Below, in pieces: positions 1-9,227 of a stretch of 32,048 nt of DNA. The stretch is taken from assembly GCA_002868955.1 (NCBI GenBank), contig PKTW01000157.1, forward strand, positions 1 through 32,048, given 5' to 3'. The stretch comes from Desulfobulbaceae bacterium (GTDB lineage Bacteria > Desulfobacterota > Desulfobulbia > Desulfobulbales > BM004). Each line of letters opens with the position of its first letter. Within the stretch, counting starts at the first letter, position 1. Both the position numbers and the translations under genes were made by a program. The notes beneath the pieces were generated by a model. It was not told where the DNA came from. It saw nothing but the letters and a program-made list of their open reading frames with translations, and made no database searches.

Positions 1-45
1 CGCCAGGGCTATTACTAGTGTAAGAATATTCATTTTTGTCTTCAT
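1..45 (-). CDS. N-terminus of a secreted or membrane protein, cut by window edge
   Basis: Fifteen codons are visible on the minus strand before the window ends. They read MKTKMNILTLVIALA, a positively charged start followed by a hydrophobic stretch, as in a signal peptide or membrane anchor. A strong ribosome binding site (GGAGGAGG) lies 6 nt upstream of the ATG at 45, which makes the start convincing. The gene is oriented the same way as the kinase/regulator pair upstream and lies beyond a palindromic region with a sigma-54-like element, so it is a plausible target of that regulator. The mature protein is outside the window and its function cannot be judged. Confidence 0.6.
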   Translation of the reverse strand, partial: MKTKMNILTLVIALA

Positions 46-247
46 GATAATCCTCCTCCACCCCAATAATTTCCGTACCGCAGCAGGTGGCCTTTTGGGG
101 TTAAGACTGTTTCCACCACCACGATGGAGCTGCTGCGACAGTTATGAAATCAAGCACATAATTTTATTGTGTATCGTGCCAGCGACCAAAACAAACGCAT
201 TCAAGACAAAAAGGATCCTGGTTTATGTGTGTCTTTACTTATTGAAT

Positions 248-263
248 ATCAAGAAGTGTGCCA
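248..263 (-). promoter_or_regulatory. Possible sigma-54 promoter (TGGCAC-N5-TTGAT)
   Basis: Read on the minus strand, positions 263-258 give TGGCAC and 252-248 give TTGAT with the canonical 5-nt gap. The -24 element is perfect. The -12 element has GA in place of the nearly invariant GC, so this is a weak or imperfect match. It points at the partial gene starting at 45, leaving a long 5' UTR of about 190 nt, and lies 120-155 bp from the palindromes at 382-439, a usual distance for an enhancer-binding protein. The remainder of 46-381 shows no gene. Confidence 0.3.
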
Positions 264-381
264 GGGCAGGATGTTGGTGGCAAAGAACAGTGCAATTAAT
301 AAAAAGAGCAGGAAAAACAAAAAGATATATATCTTTCAGGCAGACAACAGGTAGATGTCCGTGAGTCTATGGGATTTTTGG

Positions 382-403
382 AAAGTGTGCCATGGCGCAC
401 TTT
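382..403. promoter_or_regulatory. Palindrome 1, probable regulator binding site
   Basis: A 22-bp inverted repeat, AAAGTGTGCCA followed by TGGCGCACTTT, is self-complementary apart from one T:G position. Its core (GTGCCATGGC) is shared with the larger palindrome 32 bp further on (centre to centre, about three helical turns). It lies in the non-coding stretch beyond the 3' end of the response regulator gene. No T-tract follows on either strand, so it is more like an operator or enhancer than a terminator. Confidence 0.55.
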
Positions 404-409
404 GGGGTG

Positions 410-439
410 GCACATTGTGTGCCATGGCACACAATGTGC
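410..439. promoter_or_regulatory. Palindrome 2, perfect 30-bp dyad
   Basis: The half-site GCACATTGTGTGCCA (410-424) is followed directly by its exact reverse complement (425-439), a perfect 30-bp dyad. With palindrome 1 it forms a tandem pair on the same helical face, typical of dimer sites for NtrC-type activators. The regulator encoded immediately upstream (453-2162) is the obvious candidate ligand, but this is inference from position and symmetry. Confidence 0.6.
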
Positions 440-452
440 AGGAAAAGAAAAA

Positions 453-2162
453 TCAGGCTTCCCGGAAAGTAAAGCCGAATTTTTTTATTTTGCGGTAGAT
501 GGTCCTGCGACTGATGCCAAGGAGGTCGGCGGCCTTGGATTTGTTCCAGCGGGCGCTCTGCAGCGCCTGCTGCAGGGCCAGGGCTTCCTGCTCTTCGCTC
601 AGATTTTGCCGACCCGGCAGTTCAGCGTGTTTTGCATGAAGTTCAGGTGGGAGGTGGTCTACTGTAATAACGTCCTGGTGACAACGGATAAAGGCATGTT
701 CCAGGGTATTTTCAAGTTCCCGAACATTACCGGGCCATTGATAGTGGAGAAAGGCTTTCCAGGTGTCAGATGATAAACCTTTGATATTCTTATCGAATTT
801 TGCATTAAATTGGATTAGGAAATGGTTGGCCAGCAGGGGAATGTCGTCCTTGCGTTCCCGCAGGGGCGGCAGGTGAATCTCGACAACCTTGAGGCGATAA
901 TACAGATCCTGGCGAAACTGACCATCGGCTACTTTGTTTGGCAGGATCTGGTTCGTGGCAGCGACAATGCGCACATCAACCTTGATCGGGGTGGAATCGC
1001 CAACACGCTCAAATTCCATGGATTCGAGAGCCCGCAGCAAACGCAGCTGCATGCGCGGCGAGATGTCGCCTATTTCATCGAGAAAAAGAGTGCCGCCGTC
1101 CGCGCGTTGAAAGCGGCCGACCTTGTCCCTGAACGCCCCGGTAAAAGCTCCCTTTACATGTCCAAAGAGTTCACTTTCCAGGAGATTCTCGGAAAGCGCT
1201 GCGCAGTTGACCTTGACCAGGGGTTTGTTTCTCCGGTCGCCATTGTGGTGCAAGGCCTCTAAAACAAGTTCTTTGCCTGTGCCGCTTTCGCCGGTAACCA
1301 GGACCGTGGTCTTAATCTCTGCCAGGTCTTTTATCAGGGTCTTGGCTTTGCGGATAGCCTCGCACTTGCCTAGAAAGTATTCCTTGTCATGTTTTTTTTT
1401 TAGACTGCGTTTGAGTTCAACCAGCTGGGTTTCATCCTTGATCAGCATTATCGCTCCCGTGAAATTATTATTGGGGCCGAGCAAAGGAGAGGCGGTAATG
1501 CTTACGACCTGCTGCTTGGCGTCATCCAGATGACACTCTATATAAAGCTTTTCCAGGGGCTTACGCTGTTCAATAATCTCATGCAATGATGTAAGGCATT
1601 TCCCTTGGCAGCGCTGAGCCATTTCATTGACAGGCTTGTGCAGCAGGTCCTGGCGTCTGACCCCGCATATTTTTGTGGCAGCATTGTTGATCTCGAGGAC
1701 CTGCATCGATTTGTCGACAGTGACAATGCCGTCCCTGACGCTGCGGAATATACCCTCAAAGTTCCGGCGGCATTTTTCCTTTTCCTCAGTCATGGCCTTA
1801 TGCTTAAGTGCCACACTGACAGAACGCTTCAGGGCATCCTGGCGCACCGGTTTGATGATATAATCCAGGGCACCGTAGCGCAGCGCTTCGGTTGCCGACT
1901 CAATACTTGGTACCCCGGTTATCATGATGACAGGGATATGCGGTTTCTTTTGCCGAATGACCTTGAGCAAATCAATGCCGGTCTTGCCAACCAAGACGAT
2001 GTCGACAAAAATAAGGTCGAAATCTATCTTGTTCAGGCAAGCGACCCCTTCATCGTAATTTTCAGCACAGCTAACCTGATATCCCTCCTCGGAGAGAAAA
2101 AAGTTGAAAGTGTAGCGGATGCTTTCTTCATCATCAACCACAAGAATTTCTTTTGTCATCAT
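453..2162 (-). CDS. Sigma-54-dependent response regulator with PAS domain (NtrC family)
   Basis: This is a cytoplasmic transcriptional activator that is phosphorylated by its partner kinase and drives sigma-54 RNA polymerase. Domains in order: receiver (residues 3-120, phospho-acceptor D54 in IFVD, conserved K104), PAS (about 130-250), AAA+ (265-500) with Walker A GESGTGKE at 291-298, the sigma-54 contact loop GAFTGA at 338-343 and Walker B LFLDEIGD at 359-366, then a Fis-type helix-turn-helix at about 535-562 (SKAADLLGISRRTIYRKI). It overlaps the stop codon of the kinase gene, so the two are translationally coupled. Two ATGs are adjacent (2162 and 2159); the second has better spacing from the AAGGAG. 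The PAS domain between receiver and AAA+ is an unusual insertion and holds C185 and C189. The family call is certain; the target genes are not known. Confidence 0.97.
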   Translation of the reverse strand: MMTKEILVVDDEESIRYTFNFFLSEEGYQVSCAENYDEGVACLNKIDFDLIFVDIVLVGKTGIDLLKVIRQKKPHIPVIMITGVPSIESATEALRYGALDYIIKPVRQDALKRSVSVALKHKAMTEEKEKCRRNFEGIFRSVRDGIVTVDKSMQVLEINNAATKICGVRRQDLLHKPVNEMAQRCQGKCLTSLHEIIEQRKPLEKLYIECHLDDAKQQVVSITASPLLGPNNNFTGAIMLIKDETQLVELKRSLKKKHDKEYFLGKCEAIRKAKTLIKDLAEIKTTVLVTGESGTGKELVLEALHHNGDRRNKPLVKVNCAALSENLLESELFGHVKGAFTGAFRDKVGRFQRADGGTLFLDEIGDISPRMQLRLLRALESMEFERVGDSTPIKVDVRIVAATNQILPNKVADGQFRQDLYYRLKVVEIHLPPLRERKDDIPLLANHFLIQFNAKFDKNIKGLSSDTWKAFLHYQWPGNVRELENTLEHAFIRCHQDVITVDHLPPELHAKHAELPGRQNLSEEQEALALQQALQSARWNKSKAADLLGISRRTIYRKIKKFGFTFREA

Positions 2163-3877
2163 GAACTCCTTGCTTCACTGTTAAGATGTATGGGGAGATT
2201 GACGCATATGTTGGTGTATTCGTTCTCTCTGCTTTCAATAGTCAGCAAGCCGCCATGATCTTCCACTATACCGTGGCTGATGCTGAGGCCGAGGCCGGTG
2301 CTTTGGCGGTCTTTCTTGGTGGTAAAAAAAGGATTACGAATCTTCTCCATGAGTTCCTCCGGGATACCTATGCCGTGATCAAAAAATGATATCCTGACAA
2401 ACGGTTGCACCGGGCTGTTCATTAATTCAGTTTTAATCTGCAAGACCTTGCCCGGGTCCGTACCCGGAAATTTCTGGTTCAAGGCATAGCGGGCATTACT
2501 GATGATGTTGATAAAGACCTGTTCAATTTCATGAGCCTGTGCCATGATCGGAGGTAAATTTTGGTGGATGTCTGTATGAAGAAGAATATTGTCCTTGTAA
2601 AGCTGTGAGGCTGTGAGGGCCAGGGTATCGGCAAGAACGTTGCTGACAACGGTCATGATTTTTTCTTCCTTACGGGAGCGTGAAAAGAAAAGCAATCCTT
2701 CGACGATGCGGGCTATCCTGTCACTTTCCCTGACAACCCTTTCGGCAATATCCCTGATAAGTTCATGGTCGTTGTATTTGTTTATAAGTATCTGGGCATA
2801 GTTGATAACGCCGTTAATCGGGTTGTTGATCTCGTGCGCCACGCCGGCGGCCAGTTCACCGAGAGCGGCCAGCTGTTCTGCCTGCAGCATTGCCGCCTTG
2901 GCATTTTTTTCACTGGTTACATCCCGGAGCAGGACAACGGTTTTTTGTTTGCCATCAATATCGACAATTGGGGTATACGCCTGCTCGAAACTCTCACCGT
3001 TTGAGGTTTCAAATTCATATTGCTGGGTTTTGCCTGAATCAAAGGCAGCCTTCATCAGGCAGAGCTCACAAGGGATATCTCGGCCATGAAATGCCCTGTA
3101 ACAGGGGATTCCCTTTTTTTCACCGATGAATTTTTTATGGGCAATATTCTGAAATTCAATTTCATGATTAATGTTAACGATGCTGACGCCTTCCTTCATA
3201 TGGGAAAGAATGCCCTGCAGTTTATCGCGTTTTTTCTGGATAATTTCTTTGGCTTTTTCAAGTTCGGTAATGTCTTTAAAGGACTCAACAATACCGTCCA
3301 GGGTGCCATCAGGTCCTGTAAAAGGGGTTGCGGTCAGGATGCAGGGGACAACGCTGCCATCGGATCTTTTTTTCTCCACATGGCACTCAACAGACTTTTT
3401 ACCATTGAGAATAAGGATTAAAGGACAATTCAGTGTGAAACACTTGGGGCCGGCAAAAATCTCATAGCATTTTTTATCAACAGCCTCATCGGCAGCAACC
3501 CCGGTGATTGTCTCAAAGGTCTTGTTTGCTTTTAGAATATTAAAATTACGGTCAATGACACGCATGCCGACAGACGCTGTCTGGAATATCTGGTCCATTT
3601 CGCCAAGGGCAAGGGCAAGGGCATTTTCCGTGCGATGCCGGATATTTATACTGCGCTGGGCGTAAAAGCTGAAAAAAATGAGGAGGGAAATAACGAGAAA
3701 TCGCTTCCATAATTCATGGGGATCAGGCGTAAAGATATGTGAGATAAGGGCGCCTTCCTTAAAAATGACGACATGGAGCCATGACTCAAGAAACCAGTAC
3801 AGTAAACTGATCCCGACACCGACCCATATCAGGCTCTGGGTAATATCATGTCGCGATGGAAGACGGAAACGGTACAT
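2159..3877 (-). CDS. Membrane sensor histidine kinase with two Cys-containing PAS domains
   Basis: A 572-residue sensor kinase, partner of the downstream regulator. Two membrane segments (about 15-40 and 58-75) precede PAS 1 (about 90-205) and PAS 2 (about 215-325). The transmitter has H348 in the H-box (AHEINNP), an N-box NIISNARYAL near 457, G1 box DHGIGIPEE near 500 and the F/G2 segment NPFFTT...STGLGLS at 515-532, so all catalytic boxes are intact. Both PAS domains carry the same Cys pattern (KCYEIFAG...C...NC at 136-151; PCYRAFHG...PCELC at 258-273), suggesting a redox, metal or Fe-S input. An AGG-rich SD (GGAGG, 9 nt) supports the ATG at 3877. The short periplasmic loop (about 41-57) argues against an extracellular ligand domain. 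The signal is unknown. Confidence 0.95.
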   Translation of the reverse strand: MYRFRLPSRHDITQSLIWVGVGISLLYWFLESWLHVVIFKEGALISHIFTPDPHELWKRFLVISLLIFFSFYAQRSINIRHRTENALALALGEMDQIFQTASVGMRVIDRNFNILKANKTFETITGVAADEAVDKKCYEIFAGPKCFTLNCPLILILNGKKSVECHVEKKRSDGSVVPCILTATPFTGPDGTLDGIVESFKDITELEKAKEIIQKKRDKLQGILSHMKEGVSIVNINHEIEFQNIAHKKFIGEKKGIPCYRAFHGRDIPCELCLMKAAFDSGKTQQYEFETSNGESFEQAYTPIVDIDGKQKTVVLLRDVTSEKNAKAAMLQAEQLAALGELAAGVAHEINNPINGVINYAQILINKYNDHELIRDIAERVVRESDRIARIVEGLLFFSRSRKEEKIMTVVSNVLADTLALTASQLYKDNILLHTDIHQNLPPIMAQAHEIEQVFINIISNARYALNQKFPGTDPGKVLQIKTELMNSPVQPFVRISFFDHGIGIPEELMEKIRNPFFTTKKDRQSTGLGLSISHGIVEDHGGLLTIESRENEYTNICVNLPIHLNSEARSS

Positions 3878-4133
3878 TGTGCTCTGCCTCCGGAAAAAGC
3901 CGGGTACAAGATAGAAAAGACAGCCCGACTATCCGCCAGTGCGAACCCAGGACTCTCTTCTCCTGTCTCTTTGGAGGTTTAGCTATATTTTAACCGTATA
4001 TCGAAAAAAATACCCCTTAATTTAATTATTATACAGTTTCTTGGGAAATTTACAAATGGGAAAAATTGTCGTACTAAATCGGTTTGACATGGTGCGGAGA
4101 AATGGATATCGGGGCACTATTTCCCGGGTGCAT

Positions 4134-4166
4134 AAAAAAAGGCCGTAACCCTTTAGGATTACAGCC
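4134..4166 (-). terminator. Rho-independent terminator of tRNA-Met
   Basis: On the minus strand GGCTGTAATCC, loop TAAA and GGGTTACGGCC form an 11-bp stem with two G:U pairs, followed by seven Ts. It begins 12 nt after the CCA end of the tRNA. Confidence 0.85.
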
Positions 4167-4178
4167 GTTGTATTTAAT

Positions 4179-4255
4179 TGGTGGCGATGCAGGGACTTGA
4201 ACCCCGGACACCACGGATATGAGCCGTGCGCTCTAACCAGCTGAGCTACATCGCC
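4179..4255 (-). tRNA. tRNA-Met (CAT), elongator type
   Basis: A complete 77-nt tRNA with encoded CCA. The acceptor stem is GGCGATG (4255-4249) pairing with CATCGCC (4189-4183), discriminator A. The D arm is GTAGCTCAGCTGGTTAGAGC, the T arm GGGGTTCAAGTCCC-like, and the anticodon stem CACGG/CCGTG encloses the loop CTCATAT with anticodon CAT at 4221-4219. The 5' pair G-C at position 1 and the GGC...GTAGCTCAG start resemble elongator tRNA-Met rather than initiator, which has a mismatched first pair. A tRNA-Ile2 with lysidine-modified CAT is the alternative, and is less like this sequence. Confidence 0.93.
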
Positions 4256-4272
4256 ACGCATAAGAGGGGACA

Positions 4273-4301
4273 ACTATGTTAAATTTCCCTTGACATGTCA
4301 A
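4273..4301 (-). promoter_or_regulatory. Sigma-70 promoter of tRNA-Met
   Basis: On the minus strand TTGACA (4301-4296) and CATAGT (4278-4273) are separated by exactly 17 bp. The predicted transcription start lies about 10 nt before the tRNA. This is the best consensus promoter in the window, as expected for a stable RNA. Confidence 0.8.
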
Positions 4302-4373
4302 CAGGAAAATAACTCCTTTTTAGCCTTAAAGACCTAGCACACAAATGCATGAAGGAGATCTGTAAGAGCGTTA

Positions 4374-4417
4374 AAAACAAAAAGAGCCCCAGCGGTAATC
4401 GGGGCTCTTTTTGTTTT
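4374..4417 (-). terminator. groESL terminator, bidirectional
   Basis: AAAACAAAAAGAGCCCC (4374-4390) and its exact reverse complement (4401-4417) form a 17-bp hairpin with a 10-nt loop and T-runs on both strands. It lies about 40 nt beyond the groEL stop codon and insulates it from the tRNA unit. Confidence 0.88.
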
Positions 4418-4456
4418 CTATGTAAACCAGGCTAAATTGATAGCCGGGGAAGGGCG

Positions 4457-6121
<1,665 letters not shown>

Positions 6122-6201
6122 CTATCTCCTCTTTAAAGCCAATTTTATCGTTTGGTAAAATCCAGAATGGTTTGAAAGCTACAATATAATGGGTGCTGTT
6201 T

Positions 6202-6489
6202 TTATTCAACAACGGCAAGAATATCATCCTCACGCATGATGAGATGATCGACACCGTCTAATTTGACATCAGTGCCGCCATATTTGCTGAATAAAACACG
6301 GTCTCCCACTTTTATATCAAGTTTGATCCGGTCGCCGTTATCGTTAATCTTGCCTTTACCGACTGCGATAACTTCACCCTCAGCTGGTTTTTCTTTTGCA
6401 GAGTCCGGAATAATAATACCGCCTTTGGTCATTTCCTCTTCTTCCAAACGCTTGACCAGAATCCGGTCATTCAGTGGACGAACTTTCAT
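6202..6489 (-). CDS. groS: Co-chaperonin GroES (10 kDa)
   Basis: This is the 95-residue heptameric lid of the GroEL cavity. It starts [18 protein letters not shown]. The mobile loop that contacts GroEL is seen as [19 protein letters not shown], and the roof/barrel segment [18 protein letters not shown] is typical. GGAGG lies 7 nt before the ATG at 6489. It is the first gene of the groES-groEL operon. Confidence 0.99.
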   Translation of the reverse strand: MKVRPLNDRILVKRLEEEEMTKGGIIIPDSAKEKPAEGEVIAVGKGKINDNGDRIKLDIKVGDRVLFSKYGGTDVKLDGVDHLIMREDDILAVVE

Positions 6490-6592
6490 TTTTTTTCCTC
6501 CATATACATGTTAGTTTTTATTTTTTAATTTTTTCCCGATGGAGCAGGTGTCTGCTTCATCTCAGGGAACAAGACAGTAACAATTTAACTAA

Positions 6593-6629
6593 AACCTTGA
6601 AAAACAAGGTTATTTTGGCATACATGCCA
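6593..6629. promoter_or_regulatory. Two inverted repeats in the groES leader
   Basis: AACCTTG-AAAAA-CAAGGTT (6593-6611) and TGGCAT-AC-ATGCCA (6616-6629) are perfect inverted repeats located just downstream of the predicted groES promoter. Neither resembles the HrcA operator CIRCE (TTAGCACTC-N9-GAGTGCTAA), which I do not find anywhere upstream of groES. They may be operators or leader RNA hairpins. Confidence 0.45.
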
Positions 6630-6640
6630 GGATGGGCGAA

Positions 6641-6668
6641 ACTATAGGTACGATATTTTAAAAATCAA
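6641..6668 (-). promoter_or_regulatory. Probable sigma-70 promoter of groES-groEL
   Basis: On the minus strand TTGATT (6668-6663), 16 bp, TATAGT (6646-6641) form a good housekeeping promoter about 150 bp before groES, immediately beyond the ilvE stop codon. No convincing sigma-32 pattern (CTTGAA...CCCCAT) was seen. Confidence 0.55.
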
Positions 6669-6687
6669 GAGAAGATTTTAAAAAAAA

Positions 6688-7755
6688 TTATACTTCAACC
6701 ACCCAGCCGTAGGGATCTTTTTTATGTCCGTTCTGGATGGCCTGCAGCTCAGTGAATAATTTCCGGGCGAGGGCTCCTGTTTTCCCATTATTAATGGTAC
6801 ACACCTGGCCTTTATAGTTGAGTTCCCCAACCGGGGAAATAACGGCAGCAGTTCCGGTTCCGAAGATTTCCTGCAGGCTCCCTTTTTCATTGGCCGCCAA
6901 CACATCGTCAATGGTGATCCTTTTTTCCGAGACCTTCAAGCCCCAGTCTTTCGTCAAGCGCAGGACAGAATCCCGCGTGATGCCCGGCAGAATACTGCCG
7001 GTCAACGGCGGTGTTATAAGTTCATCATCGATCAAGAAGAAAATGTTCATGGTGCCGACTTCTTCAATGTACCTGCGTTCAATGGCATCCAGCCAGAGCA
7101 CCTGTGTGTACCCTTGGTTTTGCGCCTCTACGGCAGCCATTATACTGGCAGCATAATTACCGGCCGTTTTGACATTGCCGACGCCGCCGGCAACAGCACG
7201 GACATACGTGTCAGTCACAAAGATTTTTACAGGATTGAAACCTTCAGGGTAATAGGCCCCGACCGGACAATTAATAATGAAGAAAAGATACTGTTTGGCT
7301 GGCCTGACCCCGAGTCCTGCTTCTGAGGCAATCATGGCCGGTCGTATATAGAGCGTTGCCCCTTCAGCCCTGGGAACCCAGGACTTGTCGAGGGCAACAA
7401 GTTTTTTCATGGCGCTGAAGACAACATCCACAGGAATTTCAGGCATGCACATCCTTGTGGCTGAGTCATTCATTCTTTTCAGGTTGTCAGTCGGTCGGAA
7501 GAGGTAGATCTTGTCATCGGTGCCGCGGTAGGCCTTAAGACCTTCAAAAATGGCCTGACCGTAGTGCAGGACCATAGCTGCCGGCGCCAGTGAAAAATTT
7601 TCATACGGCTTAATTGCAGCGTCATGCCAGCCCATGCTTTCGTCATACAGCATGACGAACATGTGGTCAGCCATATGCTGTCCAAACCCTAAGGAATTTT
7701 CGTCCGGCTTCGCCTTCAGGAGGTCGGGAGCCGATTTTACGACCTGGATATCCAT
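6688..7755 (-). CDS. ilvE: Branched-chain amino acid aminotransferase (class IV PLP)
   Basis: This catalyses reversible transamination between glutamate and the 2-oxo acids of valine, leucine and isoleucine, the last step of branched-chain amino acid synthesis. The 355 residues match the longer (eukaryote-like, type II) BCAT branch rather than the ~310-residue E. coli form. Visible motifs: HYGQAIFEGLKAYRG at 64-78, LYIRPAMIA near 135, the PLP lysine in GNVKTAGNYAAS (K196), EEVGTMNIFF at 231-240 and a GTGTAAVISPVG phosphate-binding segment near 300. RBS AAGGAG precedes the ATG at 7755 by 10 nt. It is monocistronic, with the next minus-strand unit starting from its own promoter. Confidence 0.95.
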   Translation of the reverse strand: MDIQVVKSAPDLLKAKPDENSLGFGQHMADHMFVMLYDESMGWHDAAIKPYENFSLAPAAMVLHYGQAIFEGLKAYRGTDDKIYLFRPTDNLKRMNDSATRMCMPEIPVDVVFSAMKKLVALDKSWVPRAEGATLYIRPAMIASEAGLGVRPAKQYLFFIINCPVGAYYPEGFNPVKIFVTDTYVRAVAGGVGNVKTAGNYAASIMAAVEAQNQGYTQVLWLDAIERRYIEEVGTMNIFFLIDDELITPPLTGSILPGITRDSVLRLTKDWGLKVSEKRITIDDVLAANEKGSLQEIFGTGTAAVISPVGELNYKGQVCTINNGKTGALARKLFTELQAIQNGHKKDPYGWVVEV

Positions 7756-8030
7756 GCAGTACTACTCCTTCGAATAAGCTTCTTTTTTGCTTTTCCTTTT
7801 TAATACAGTATATTAGAAATCAAGGAAGGATTTCTCTATATAAAAATAAAAATATAGCCTATACCTCCAACATCATGAAATTGCAACTTTATATAGCGAA
7901 AGTATTTCGCTGGGGAGTATAAAGACAGCATTGGCATAGTAAGTATAAATCAGGCCTGCGGCCCGAAATAAATCCGCTGCTGCGTCGGCCTGTCAAACAG
8001 GGTAGTCATTACACTGCAGGGACCCAATAA
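7756..8030. other. AT-rich intergenic region between ilvE and the AI-2E exporter, with inverted repeats
   Basis: This divergent spacer must hold both promoters. It contains AGCGAAA-GTA-TTTCGCT (7895-7911), a perfect 7-bp inverted repeat, GAAATC-N7-GATTTC near 7816-7834, and a CAGGCC/GGCCTG pair (7951-7956, 7987-7992). I see no small gene and no convincing consensus promoter. Confidence 0.4.
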
Positions 8031-9134
8031 ATGGAAACACAGCCTGAAACAAAGCCCCAAAAACCATTCAGCCCGCTTGTCTTCCGGTATTTTCTCCTGC
8101 TTTTTCTGGTCTCTTTCCTGTTGTTTGGCCGTCTGCTCTGGCCCTTCTTTTCCATTCTTATCCTTTCTTTTCTCCTGGCAGGACTCTTTCAGCCGGTTTT
8201 CAGATTTTTTCATGAGCGACTCAAATTTTCAGGCCAGTTTTCCTCTCTGGTTACATGCTTGCTCATTATAGTAGTTGTCTTTGTGCCGCTCATGATATTT
8301 GTTATTGCCCTTTCCAAGGAGGTTTTGGGGATATACCCTCTGATAAAGGGTAAAAACCTGGCCCTCATGATGCAGCAGCTGCTGGAAGAAAACCAAAGCG
8401 TTGGCAGGATAAAGGAAATTTTTGCAGGATTTGGTATTGAATTGCACCCTGAACGGATCAGTGCGGTTTTCTCTGAATTTGGGAAAGTAGCCGGGCTCTT
8501 TCTTTATAACCAGGCAAGCGCCTGGGCTGCAAACATCATGAATTTTGTCATCAGTTTTTTTATGATGGTCATTGTTATCTTTTTTCTATTGATCGATCAG
8601 GAACGTTTTATCTCCTATATCCTTGAACTTTCGCCTCTGCCGGACCAACAGGAACGGCAACTGTTTAGAAAGTTCGAAGAAATTGCCAAGGCTGTTCTTG
8701 TCGGCAATGGCTTGTGCGGACTGCTGCAGGGCTTTCTGGGCGGAGCGGCATTTATGTTTTTCGGCATTACCTCTCCCATTTTATGGGGAGGTGTCATGGC
8801 CATTCTTGCCTTTCTGCCCATTTTCGGCATCGGGCTGGTTCTGGTGCCGGCCGCCATAATTCTGTTTTTGAAAGGCAGTGTGGGGGTGGGGATTTTTATG
8901 CTTATTTTCTACGTGACACTTTCTTTTTCTGTGGAGTATATGTTGAAGCCCTGGATGGTTGGTGAACGGGTAAAGATGCACACGCTCCTCGTTTTTCTTT
9001 CCATTCTGGGGGGGCTCAGTGTCTACGGTGTTTTAGGGATCATTTACGGCCCCTTGATCGTCACAACATTTCTTTCCCTGGCAGAGATATACCGCAATAA
9101 CTACAGTGAATATGTCAGAAAGGCCACCTGCTAG
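8031..9134 (+). CDS. AI-2E family transporter (TqsA/PerM family)
   Basis: A 367-residue polytopic inner-membrane protein. The pattern is that of the AI-2E exporter family: two N-terminal helices (about 20-62, LLFLVSFLLFGRLLWPFF), a third helix near 75-100, a soluble segment with amphipathic helices (about 100-160), and five C-terminal helices from 165 on, including GLLQGFLGGAAFMFFGI, the conserved LAFLPIFGIGLVLVPAA and the terminal GGLSVYGVLGIIYGPL. Family members export autoinducer-2 or other small solutes, or act as Na+/H+ antiporters; substrate cannot be assigned from sequence. The ribosome binding site is weak (GGGA). It is monocistronic and ends at a hairpin. Confidence 0.88.
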   Translation: METQPETKPQKPFSPLVFRYFLLLFLVSFLLFGRLLWPFFSILILSFLLAGLFQPVFRFFHERLKFSGQFSSLVTCLLIIVVVFVPLMIFVIALSKEVLGIYPLIKGKNLALMMQQLLEENQSVGRIKEIFAGFGIELHPERISAVFSEFGKVAGLFLYNQASAWAANIMNFVISFFMMVIVIFFLLIDQERFISYILELSPLPDQQERQLFRKFEEIAKAVLVGNGLCGLLQGFLGGAAFMFFGITSPILWGGVMAILAFLPIFGIGLVLVPAAIILFLKGSVGVGIFMLIFYVTLSFSVEYMLKPWMVGERVKMHTLLVFLSILGGLSVYGVLGIIYGPLIVTTFLSLAEIYRNNYSEYVRKATC

Positions 9135-9144
9135 CGAGAACAAT

Positions 9145-9176
9145 AAAAAAGCCCGGTCAATGAATGACCGGGCTTT
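9145..9176. terminator. Bidirectional terminator between AI-2E gene and tRNA-Asn remnant
   Basis: GCCCGGTCA (9151-9159), loop ATGAA, TGACCGGGC (9165-9173) form a perfect 9-bp stem. Six As before it give a U-run for minus-strand transcripts, and TTT follows on the plus strand. The stronger direction is minus, so this was probably the terminator of the tRNA-Asn gene whose 3' fragment lies just upstream. Confidence 0.75.
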
Positions 9177-9184
9177 GGATTCCC

Positions 9185-9227
9185 TGGCTCCCCGGGCCGG
9201 ACTCGAACCAGCGACAAGGTGGTTAAC
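9185..9227 (-). pseudogene. tRNA-Asn 3' half (anticodon loop to CCA), possible att-site remnant
   Basis: On the minus strand 43 nt match the 3' half of a bacterial tRNA-Asn: GTTAACCACC (anticodon GTT onward), the variable region TTGTC, T arm GCTGGTTCGAGTCCGGC, acceptor strand CCGGGGA, discriminator G and CCA. Upstream the D arm and the 5' acceptor strand TCCCCGG are missing, and even U33 is replaced by A, so it is not a functional tRNA. Loss exactly at the anticodon loop is what is left when an element integrates into a tRNA gene by tyrosine recombinase. Confidence 0.75.

Noticed and set aside
1605-2258. 217-codon plus-strand frame
   Set aside because: Antisense to the receiver domain of the response regulator and the kinase end; no independent support.
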